NCBI GenBank assembly: GCA_004554205.1
Contig: SFNH01000081.1
Location: forward strand, 1 to 8,218
DNA length: 8,218 nucleotides
Reading direction: 5' to 3'
Source: Clostridium sp.
GTDB taxonomy: Bacteria > Bacillota > Clostridia > Lachnospirales > Lachnospiraceae
Made by a program: the position numbers and the translations under genes. Under the pieces are notes generated by a model, which saw nothing but the letters and a program-made list of their open reading frames with translations, did not search any database and was not told the origin of the DNA. Shown piece after piece: positions 1-4,973 of this stretch (positions are counted from its first letter, which is position 1; every line of letters begins with the position of its first letter).

Positions 1-14
1 ACTGCTTTCTGGTC

Positions 15-23
15 ATTATAGCA
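15..23 (-). promoter_or_regulatory. Possible extended -10 promoter facing out of the window
   Basis: On the minus strand this reads TGCTATAAT, a perfect extended -10 (TGn followed by TATAAT). No good -35 lies at 16-18 bases; the best candidate, TGGCGT, matches poorly, which extended -10 promoters can tolerate. It would drive a gene beyond the left edge, divergent from the lipoprotein gene. The downstream gene is not visible, so this remains a candidate. Confidence 0.4.
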
Positions 24-61
24 TTTTTTTCGTGTAAACGCCATAAAAAAATATTAAAATT

Positions 62-78
62 CTGTTACAGAGTAACAG
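62..78. repeat. Perfect hairpin CTGTTAC-AGA-GTAACAG
   Basis: Seven-base perfect inverted repeat with a three-base loop. Its right arm continues as GTAACAGTT (72-80), identical to the first nine bases of the dispersed repeat core seen at 3723. It may mark the left end of the structured stretch that ends near 302, where TTACAG occurs again. Confidence 0.6.
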
Positions 79-114
79 TTTGCGCTGACCGTAAGAAAAC
101 GTGGCGGTTGTAGG

Positions 115-154
115 CAAAAATCCCATTGCCGAAGGCAATTTTCATGGATTTTTG
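115..154. repeat. Nested hairpin (CAAAAATCC / GGATTTTTG around ATTGCC-GAA-GGCAAT)
   Basis: An inner perfect six-base stem with a GAA loop (125-139) is enclosed by a perfect nine-base stem, 115-123 pairing with 146-154. The asymmetric internal loop has one base on the left (124) and six on the right (140-145). The right side runs into a T-stretch, but the T-run is part of the outer stem, so this is not a simple terminator. It is immediately followed by the hairpin at 156-186, suggesting one folded unit of two hairpins. Confidence 0.65.
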
Positions 155-155
155 T

Positions 156-186
156 CTGTAACTGTGAAGGCACTGAACAGTTACAG
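156..186. repeat. Hairpin CTGTAACTGT / ACAGTTACAG, diverged member of the dispersed repeat
   Basis: Perfect ten-base inverted repeat (156-165 and 177-186) with an eleven-base loop. Read on the minus strand it begins CTGTAACTGTTCAG, which matches the dispersed core GTAACAGTTCAG at 11 of 12 positions. It therefore appears related to the copies at 3723-3754 and 6032-6059. Confidence 0.65.
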
Positions 187-205
187 CAAAAGTTTTACAT
201 CCGTC

Positions 206-270
206 GACCGATCAAAAGAGAAGACTGTGGCCGGTGACCGAACAAAAACGAAAACGCCGCCCGCGACCGA
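206..270. repeat. Imperfect direct repeats led by GACCGA, spacing about 30 bases
   Basis: GACCGA occurs at 206-211, 236-241 and 265-270. The first two are followed by A-rich tracts (TCAAAAGAGAAGAC and ACAAAAACGAAAAC) and then a GC-rich segment; the third keeps only the lead hexamer and diverges. A related GACCG followed by TAAGAAAACG lies at 87. Spacings are 30 and 29 bases, close to three helical turns, which would place the units on one face of the helix. Function unknown. Confidence 0.45.
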
Positions 271-280
271 GGTGAGCAAC

Positions 281-302
281 ATGGCCGAACTATTACGTTA
301 CA
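281..302 (-). repeat. Degenerate copy of dispersed repeat core
   Basis: On the minus strand 296-281 reads GTAATAGTTCGGCCAT, matching the core GTAACAGTTCAGCCAT (3723-3738) at 14 of 16 positions. It continues outward into GTTACAG (296-302), the complement of the CTGTTAC found in the left-end hairpin at 62. Unlike the other copies it does not itself form a good hairpin, so it may be one half of an older, larger inverted element spanning roughly 60-306. Confidence 0.5.
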
Positions 303-433
303 GAACTTCCCCGTCCTCAAGCAAAACAGAATAGTCATAAAAATTTCACAAAAAAATAATAGCATTTTTCCGCGCTTTGTAGTACACTCTTGTGTGTTGG
401 TTTAAATAAGAATTAACAGAGGAGAGATTTATA

Positions 434-1240
434 ATGAAAAAAGTATTGTTAGTAACCGCGATCGCGGCATTGTCCATCAGCGCTGTTGCCTGCTCGAAAA
501 AAACAGACACAGCGGCTTCTACCACCGCAGCGCCAACCGCAGAGACGACTGTCGAGACAGTCTCCGGGGAGGATGTTGACGAGGCCTACACCAGTGGTAT
601 CATTATCGGGATCGAGGGCGATATCCTGACTGTCAAGGACGATTTTGACGAAAGCAAAAAGAAATATGATATTTCCGGGGCTGAGGTCATAAAGGAGTAC
701 CCGCTTGCGGAGGGTGACTGGCTCGACATCACTTACCCGGATGGAAGCACAGAAGAGCCGATTCCCGCTATCGCGATTGAGATTACGACGTCCATGATCG
801 AACAGAGCTCGACTCCGCAGGCGGAGGGCAAGATTATAGATGCTTCCATGGGCACCGTAACGCTGGAGACAAACGACGAAACGTACACTTTCTTGAGCGC
901 CAACGCTTACATCGTGGCAAAGGACGGCATAAAGACGGATAAAAACGCGACCATCTACTATCTCGGTGAGCTGGATGACGAGCCGATGGCGCTGAAGGTC
1001 GTAATGGAAGACTCCTACGATACACCGGAGGCTGAGAAAAATGCCTTCGTCGGTGAAGTCGCACAGGTTGCACAGTCCGGCAAAGAGATTGTCCTGCAGT
1101 CTTCTGTCGGCGATTTCTACACCTTCGTATCGAACGACATCGACTTTAAGCAGTACTCCGAGGGACAGACGCTTCAGATCGAGTACACCGGTTCCATAAG
1201 CGATAAGGAGATCGCGGCAGTAAGCGTCACAAAGAAATAA
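434..1240 (+). CDS. Secreted lipoprotein with three similar segments, function unknown
   Basis: I do not recognise a named family. The 268-residue product starts with a charged MKK, a hydrophobic stretch, and a lipobox AVAC with the acylated cysteine at residue 20, so it should be a lipoprotein on the outer face of the membrane. Residues 21-54 form a Thr/Ala/Glu-rich linker. The rest looks like three copies of a 60-65 residue beta-rich unit, at about 55-118, 131-191 and 206-266. Each begins with a G-x-I/V segment, passes through a short strand ending T-V/L or I-V-L, then a Y-x-F/I strand, then an acidic or glycine turn leading to I-x-Y, and ends with A-x-x-V/I. The mature protein is acidic. 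The ATG is preceded by GAGGAG nine bases upstream. It stands alone, converging on the kinase-like gene across a shared terminator. Gene call is firm; role is open. Confidence 0.88.
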   Translation: MKKVLLVTAIAALSISAVACSKKTDTAASTTAAPTAETTVETVSGEDVDEAYTSGIIIGIEGDILTVKDDFDESKKKYDISGAEVIKEYPLAEGDWLDITYPDGSTEEPIPAIAIEITTSMIEQSSTPQAEGKIIDASMGTVTLETNDETYTFLSANAYIVAKDGIKTDKNATIYYLGELDDEPMALKVVMEDSYDTPEAEKNAFVGEVAQVAQSGKEIVLQSSVGDFYTFVSNDIDFKQYSEGQTLQIEYTGSISDKEIAAVSVTKK

Positions 1241-1263
1241 TGCCACCGCGCAGTCTTCTGTTT

Positions 1264-1303
1264 AAAAACAGAGAGTTCCGCAAAAGCGGAACTCTCTGTT
1301 TTT
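1264..1303. terminator. Strong bidirectional rho-independent terminator
   Basis: Perfect 18-base stem (1264-1281 with 1286-1303) around an AAAA loop; the core is ACAGAGAGTTCCGC with its complement, flanked by an A-run on the left and a T-run on the right. Read rightward it ends in TTTTTT after the lipoprotein gene; read leftward it ends in TTTTTAAA after the kinase-like gene. It sits 23 bases past the lipoprotein stop and overlaps the first base of the opposing TAA stop (1303-1305), so it serves both converging transcripts. Confidence 0.95.
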
Positions 1304-1950
1304 TAAATCTCATATCCGACCATCCGTATATAAGTCCTGATCAGTTCGACGACCTGATCGAGTTCAAGCCTGCTTGAGTTGATGGGAAGGTCGTAGTTTC
1401 CCACATCCTCCCACTCTCTTCCGGTGTAATACTTGCGGTACACCTGGCGCTGCCTGGTGATCCGGTTTAACTTGCTTAAGGCTTCCTTCGTGTCCGGGAT
1501 TTTGTCCACTTCCATAGTTCTGCGGATACAGGTAGGAACATCCGCATAGATGAAAACCTTGATCAGATCCTTCTTTCCCGCCGTCTCAAGAACATAGTCA
1601 GCACACCGTCCCACGATCACACAGGACTCCGTCTCCGCGAGTTCCCGTATCACCTCCGACTGGAACTTAAACAGGTTATCGGGGGAGGTCACATCCCCCT
1701 CAGTCCTTGGATGATCCAGCGGGTCTACACGGTGAAGCTTCCCGACAATCCTGCGGAGCAGATTGTTGCCTGCCTTCTCATCGGCGAGACGGAAATACTG
1801 CTCTCCTACGGCGCTCTTCTCGGCTGTCATGCTCAAGATCTCATCATCGTAAAAACTGATTCCCAGTTCCTTTGCCAGACGCTTCCCGACGATGCGTCCG
1901 CCGCTTCCGTATTGGCGCTCAATGGTGATCACAAGTTTTCTCTTATCCAT
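1303..1950 (-). CDS. Cytidylate kinase-like P-loop protein
   Basis: 215 residues matching the cytidylate kinase-like family (the AAA_26/Cytidylate_kin2 type) rather than true CMP kinase Cmk. The N-terminal strand ITIERQYGSGGRIVGKRLA (residues 8-26) is the family's altered P-loop, with G15-S-G-G-R and G22-K23 in place of the canonical GxxGxGKS/T. GRCADYVL at 114-121 follows a hydrophobic strand, and a basic region with RQRQVYRKYYTGREW lies near residues 166-180. True substrate and activity are not established for this family; phosphoryl transfer to a nucleotide is only inferred. The ATG has AAAGGAGG eight bases upstream, and that site overlaps the TAA stop of the ATPase gene, leaving a 14-base gap, so the two are very likely co-transcribed and translationally linked. 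It is last in the importer operon. An open frame on the other strand (1711-2064) is a shadow. Confidence 0.88.
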   Translation of the reverse strand: MDKRKLVITIERQYGSGGRIVGKRLAKELGISFYDDEILSMTAEKSAVGEQYFRLADEKAGNNLLRRIVGKLHRVDPLDHPRTEGDVTSPDNLFKFQSEVIRELAETESCVIVGRCADYVLETAGKKDLIKVFIYADVPTCIRRTMEVDKIPDTKEALSKLNRITRQRQVYRKYYTGREWEDVGNYDLPINSSRLELDQVVELIRTYIRMVGYEI

Positions 1951-1964
1951 AAGAAAGCCTCCTT

Positions 1965-2762
1965 TTATTTTGCGAGGATCATACGGTCATTGGCAAACTC
2001 TTCTCCGCTTGCCTCCTCAAACTTGTGGAGCAGATCCTCCACCGTAAGATTTTTCTTTTCCTGACCGGCTACATCGTAAATGATGTTTCCCTCGTGCATC
2101 ATGATCAGGCGGTTGCCAAGCTGGATGGCGTCCTTCATGTTGTGGGTGATCATGAGCGTCGTAAGCTTCTGCTCCTCCACGATCTCCGCCGTCAAATCAA
2201 GCACCTTCTTCGCCGTCTTCGGGTCGAGCGCCGCCGTGTGTTCGTCCAAAAGAAGAAGCTCCGGTCTCTGCAGCGTCGCCATCAGAAGGGTAAGCGCCTG
2301 GCGCTGACCGCCGGAAAGCAGCCCCACCTTGGAGGTCAGGCGCTCCTCAAGCCCGAGGCCAAGCCGCTTTAACAGATCGGTGTAGAGCGCCCGCTCACTG
2401 TTTTTGATGCCCGCGCGCAGAGTGCGCCGCCGACCGCGCCGAAGCGCCAGGGCAAGATTTTCCTCAATGCCCATCGTGGCGGCAGTCCCGTTCATCGGAT
2501 CCTGGAATACACGCCCCAGAAATGCCGCCCGCTTGTATTCCGGAAGCTTCGTCACGTCCCTTCCACCCAAGACGATCTGACCGCTGTCCACCGGCCACAC
2601 ACCCGCGATGGCATTTAGCAGTGTAGACTTACCCGCACCGTTTCCTCCGATCACCGTGACGAAATCTCCGTCGTTTAAGGTGAGGCTCACCCCCTTTAAT
2701 GCCTTTTTTTCATTTACCGTTCCCTGGTTAAAGGTTTTGGCAATCTTTTTAATCTCCAGCAT
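1965..2762 (-). CDS. ABC importer ATPase, TrpZ-type
   Basis: 265-residue nucleotide-binding subunit that energises the adjacent permease from the cytoplasmic side. Visible motifs: Walker A GGNGAGKST at 39-47, Q-loop VFQDP around Q87, signature LSGGQ at 149-153, Walker B LLLLDE at 169-174, D-loop AALD at 177-180, and switch histidine H207 in MITHN. After Walker B it has DEHTAALDP, with histidine where most ABC ATPases have proline; I recall this as usual for the TrpXYZ-type group, so it supports that assignment and is not a defect. A GAGGGGG site precedes the ATG. It starts six bases after the permease stop, showing an operon. The substrate cannot be read from the ATPase; tryptophan is one known substrate of the group. 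Confidence 0.95.
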   Translation of the reverse strand: MLEIKKIAKTFNQGTVNEKKALKGVSLTLNDGDFVTVIGGNGAGKSTLLNAIAGVWPVDSGQIVLGGRDVTKLPEYKRAAFLGRVFQDPMNGTAATMGIEENLALALRRGRRRTLRAGIKNSERALYTDLLKRLGLGLEERLTSKVGLLSGGQRQALTLLMATLQRPELLLLDEHTAALDPKTAKKVLDLTAEIVEEQKLTTLMITHNMKDAIQLGNRLIMMHEGNIIYDVAGQEKKNLTVEDLLHKFEEASGEEFANDRMILAK

Positions 2763-2768
2763 ATCGCG

Positions 2769-3674
2769 CTACCCCCTCTTCCCAAGCTTTGAAAAATAAC
2801 GGCTCTTCCAGGTCGGGATGGCGAGGAATACTGCCACGACTGCCGCAGACAGAAGCTTTAACAGATCCGTGTCGATACCCATCCAGATGACCACCTGAAG
2901 CACAAGGTAATAGACGATGGAGCCGAACGCCACACCGAGGAGGCGAAAGCCGAAGTTGCGGAAGATCCTGCCGAAGATCGCCTCTCCGATGATCACCGCC
3001 GCCAGACCGATCACGATGGCGCCGCGTCCCATATTGATATCCGCGAAGCCCTGATACTGGGTGAGGAGCGCTCCCGAAAGGGCGACCAGCCCATTGGAGA
3101 TCATAAGGCCGAGCACCCGGGAAAAGTCGGTGTTGATGCCCTGCGCCCGCGCCATCTTATCGTTGCAGCCCGTAGCGCGCAGGGAGCAGCCGAGCTCCGT
3201 CCCGAAAAACCAGTACAGAAACACGATCAGAAGAATGATCCCGACCGTCACGATAAAGATTGTATTTTTATAGAGAGGCACGTTGCGGATAAAGCGCAGA
3301 GATACCAGCAGATCAAATTTATCCACATTGATCGCCTGGTTTGCCTTCCCCATTGTTTTCAGATTGATGGAATACAGCCCGAGCTGTGTCAAAATACCGG
3401 CAAGGATCGCCGGTATCCCCATACAGGTATGTAAGATTCCGGTCGCAAGCCCCGCTGCCATACCGGCAAGAAGCGCTCCGGCCATGGCAACCCATACATT
3501 GTGCCCCGTCAGCATCAGCATGATACATACGGCTCCGCCCGTTCCCAGGGAACCGTCTACCGTGAGGTCTGCAATATCCAGGATGCGGTAGGTAATGTAA
3601 ACGCCGATCGCCATGATGCCCCAGATCAGGCCCTGCGCCACTGCCCCCGGAAGCGCATTAAACAAACTCATCAT
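2769..3674 (-). CDS. ABC importer permease, TrpY-type (BPD_transp_2 fold)
   Basis: About 301 residues, almost wholly hydrophobic with roughly eight membrane spans, resembling branched-chain-type permeases. The N-terminal segment LDIADLTVDGS (residues 32-42) is characteristic of this subgroup. The cytoplasmic loop that contacts the ATPase is probably the stretch GTELGCSLRATGCNDKMARA and following QGIN. An in-frame extension to 3746 exists, but it would translate the palindromic repeat and lacks a ribosome site. I chose the ATG at 3674 because GGGAG lies seven bases upstream; a second ATG follows directly at 3671. It lies between the binding protein and ATPase genes and should form the membrane channel of the importer, as a dimer by family analogy. 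The 116-base gap upstream holds the large palindrome, possibly lowering its expression relative to the binding protein. Confidence 0.93.
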   Translation of the reverse strand: MMSLFNALPGAVAQGLIWGIMAIGVYITYRILDIADLTVDGSLGTGGAVCIMLMLTGHNVWVAMAGALLAGMAAGLATGILHTCMGIPAILAGILTQLGLYSINLKTMGKANQAINVDKFDLLVSLRFIRNVPLYKNTIFIVTVGIILLIVFLYWFFGTELGCSLRATGCNDKMARAQGINTDFSRVLGLMISNGLVALSGALLTQYQGFADINMGRGAIVIGLAAVIIGEAIFGRIFRNFGFRLLGVAFGSIVYYLVLQVVIWMGIDTDLLKLLSAAVVAVFLAIPTWKSRYFSKLGKRG

Positions 3675-3696
3675 AATTTTTCTCCCATAGAAGCGG

Positions 3697-3766
3697 GGCT
3701 GCCGCAGGGAATGTTTTACGGCGTAACAGTTCAGCCATACGGCCAAACTGTTACTCTACGGCAGCC
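3697..3766. repeat. Intercistronic palindrome, best copy of the dispersed repeat
   Basis: The core hairpin is GTAACAGTT (3723-3731) pairing with AACTGTTAC (3746-3754). Inside it, separated by CA on each side, is a second small stem GCC-ATAC-GGC (3734-3743). Outside it, GGCTGCCG (3697-3704) pairs with CGGCAGCC (3759-3766). A competing local hairpin, GGCAG-CCT-CTGCC (3760-3772), uses the same bases as the outer right arm. No T-run follows on either strand, so it is not a standard terminator. It lies after the binding-protein gene and before the permease gene, where such structures often protect the upstream message from 3' decay. Confidence 0.8.
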
Positions 3767-3790
3767 TCTGCCTCTTTTGCTAAGTAAAGT

Positions 3791-4825
3791 CTACTCCTCG
3801 ATCGCTACATAGTCCGCCGGAACAGTTACGCCAAGAGCCTCGCAGAGGGCCTTGTTGTACTTCTTCGTGAACTGCGGAGCGTACTCGATCGGCATCTCGG
3901 AGATATTTTCCTCACCGGTCAGGATCCTCACTGCCATCTTTCCGGTAGCCACACCAAGGTCATAATAACTGATGGACAGGGTCGCAACGCCGCAGCCCTT
4001 CGCGATCCCCTCCTCGCCCGCGATGATCGGAACGCCTGCCGGCTGACAGATGTTGTTGATGATCTCAGTGTTTGCCGCAGCCGTGTTATCGGTCGGCACA
4101 TAGATCACATCGCTCTCGGAAGCGGCCTTCGTCACGACGGTGGCCAAGTCGTTGGAGTCAGAGAACGCAAAATACTGGCAGGTGTAGCCCAGCTTTTCCA
4201 GAGCGTCCTTCACAGTGTCTACCTGATACTGGGAGTTTGCCTCGGCAGAGCAGTATAAGAGGCCGACATTCTTCGCATCCGGGAACAGCTCCTTTAACAT
4301 ATCCGCCTGCCCGTCAAGCGGAGCCAGGTCAGAGGTGCCGGAAATGTTTCCGCCGACCGTACCGGTAAATCCGTCAATGCCGAGCGCTACGCCGTACTCG
4401 GTCACGGAGGTGCCGAGAACCGGGATGGTGTCTGTGCCCGCCTGTGCGGCCTGAAGCGCCGGGGTCGCGTTCGCCATGATCAGGTCAACACCCTCCGATA
4501 CGAAGCTGTTGATGATCGTGGAGCAGGTGTTGGAATCGCCCTGGGCGTTCTGCTCGTTAAAGGCCACCTTGTCGCCGAGCGCCTCGGTCAGCGCGTCGCG
4601 GAAGCCCTTCGTCGCCGCATCCAGCGCTTCGTGCTGCACGAGCTGGCAGATTCCGACAGTGTAGGCTGCCCCCTCGGAAGCAGTGTCAGCTGCGGCCGTG
4701 GCGGTCTCGCTTGACGCTGCGGGGGCGGCTGTCGCCTCTGTCTTCTTGCTCCCGCCGCACGCGGTCATGGACAGCGCCATAGCGCCGACCAGCATCATGG
4801 AAATGAGTTTTTTGGATTTTTTCAT
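3791..4825 (-). CDS. ABC importer substrate-binding lipoprotein, TrpX-type
   Basis: 344 residues of the ABC_sub_bind type (the TrpX-like periplasmic-binding fold). A signal peptide with lipobox MTAC places the lipidated cysteine at residue 23, anchoring it outside the membrane; residues 24-54 are an Ala/Thr/Ser/Glu linker. The mature domain opens with YTVGICQLVQHEALDAATKG (55-74), the family's hallmark first strand and helix. Further typical blocks are GVDLIMANATPALQA, IPVLGTSVTEYG, NVGLLYCSAEANS, DVIYVPTDNTAAA, and GVATLSISYYDLG near the C-terminus. It captures the solute and delivers it to the permease. GGGAG lies six bases before the ATG. It is first in the operon, behind a strong promoter. 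The leader is only about 48 bases, too short for the T-box control known in some tryptophan operons, so the substrate should not be assumed to be tryptophan. Confidence 0.95.
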   Translation of the reverse strand: MKKSKKLISMMLVGAMALSMTACGGSKKTEATAAPAASSETATAAADTASEGAAYTVGICQLVQHEALDAATKGFRDALTEALGDKVAFNEQNAQGDSNTCSTIINSFVSEGVDLIMANATPALQAAQAGTDTIPVLGTSVTEYGVALGIDGFTGTVGGNISGTSDLAPLDGQADMLKELFPDAKNVGLLYCSAEANSQYQVDTVKDALEKLGYTCQYFAFSDSNDLATVVTKAASESDVIYVPTDNTAAANTEIINNICQPAGVPIIAGEEGIAKGCGVATLSISYYDLGVATGKMAVRILTGEENISEMPIEYAPQFTKKYNKALCEALGVTVPADYVAIEE

Positions 4826-4879
4826 AATATTCTCCCTCTTTTCTCGTTTAGTTTCATTGGAAATCCATGAACTTCTCTT

Positions 4880-4908
4880 ATCATACTACAAAATCTGCGC
4901 CACGTCAA
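4880..4908 (-). promoter_or_regulatory. Sigma-70-type promoter of the importer operon
   Basis: On the minus strand TTGACG (4908-4903) and TATGAT (4885-4880) are separated by exactly 17 bases, each one mismatch from consensus. Transcription should begin near 4873, giving a leader of about 48 bases before the binding-protein ATG. It lies in the gap behind the dipeptidase gene, so the importer operon has its own start. Confidence 0.85.
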
Positions 4909-4909
4909 T

Positions 4910-4947
4910 TTTATTGCTTTAAATTTGTTAGAATTTAAAGCAATAAA
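4910..4947. promoter_or_regulatory. Perfect 16-bp AT-rich inverted repeat abutting the -35 box; putative operator
   Basis: Arms TTTATTGCTTTAAATT-type: 4910-4925 and 4932-4947 are perfectly complementary around a six-base centre (TGTTAG). The arm centres are 22 bases apart, about two helical turns, as expected for a dimeric regulator. It ends one base upstream of the -35 element of the importer promoter. The only other visible role is a 3' hairpin for the dipeptidase transcript, but the stem is AT-rich and no T-run follows on the minus strand. I favour a regulator binding site, most likely an activator given its place upstream of -35; this is inference. Confidence 0.6.
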
Positions 4948-4973
4948 GTAATAGAAGGTCTGATCAGCCCCTC

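Larger units (their letters stand above)
1..433. other. Non-coding, palindrome-rich intergenic region
   Basis: No credible gene is visible in these 433 bases. An open frame at 101-334 begins with GTG, has no ribosome binding site, and runs straight through several hairpins, so I do not call it. The region holds a possible outward promoter at the left edge, three clear hairpins (62-78, 115-154, 156-186), a set of GACCGA-led direct repeats about 30 bases apart, and a degenerate inverted copy of the dispersed repeat core near 281-296. The last 100 bases before the lipoprotein gene are AT-rich and must hold its promoter, but no pair of boxes stands out; TACACT at 383-388 is a possible -10 without a good -35. 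The ribosome binding site GAGGAG lies at 419-424. Confidence 0.75.

Noticed and set aside
60..306. CRISPR array
   Set aside because: The repeats are short, degenerate and partly inverted, without uniform spacers or cas genes nearby.
101..334. Open frame of 77 codons on the plus strand
   Set aside because: GTG start without a ribosome site, spans several hairpins and direct repeats, and the product resembles no protein domain.
449..1246. Long antisense open frame (265 codons) opposite the lipoprotein gene
   Set aside because: It mirrors the lipoprotein codon pattern; the product is Arg/Cys/Leu-rich without domain features, while the plus-strand product has a clear signal peptide and lipobox.
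2221..2260. Defective ATPase because DEHT replaces DEPT after Walker B
   Set aside because: Histidine at this place is, to my knowledge, usual in the TrpXYZ-type ATPases, and all catalytic motifs are intact.
3675..3746. N-terminal extension of the importer permease
   Set aside because: It would translate the palindromic repeat, and GGGAG is placed for the ATG at 3674.
4826..4879. T-box or riboswitch controlling the TrpX-type operon
   Set aside because: The predicted leader is only about 48 bases and shows no conserved aptamer or terminator.
4910..4947. Rho-independent terminator for the dipeptidase gene
   Set aside because: The stem is AT-rich and neither strand has a T-run after it; an operator fits better, though a role at the 3' end cannot be fully excluded.
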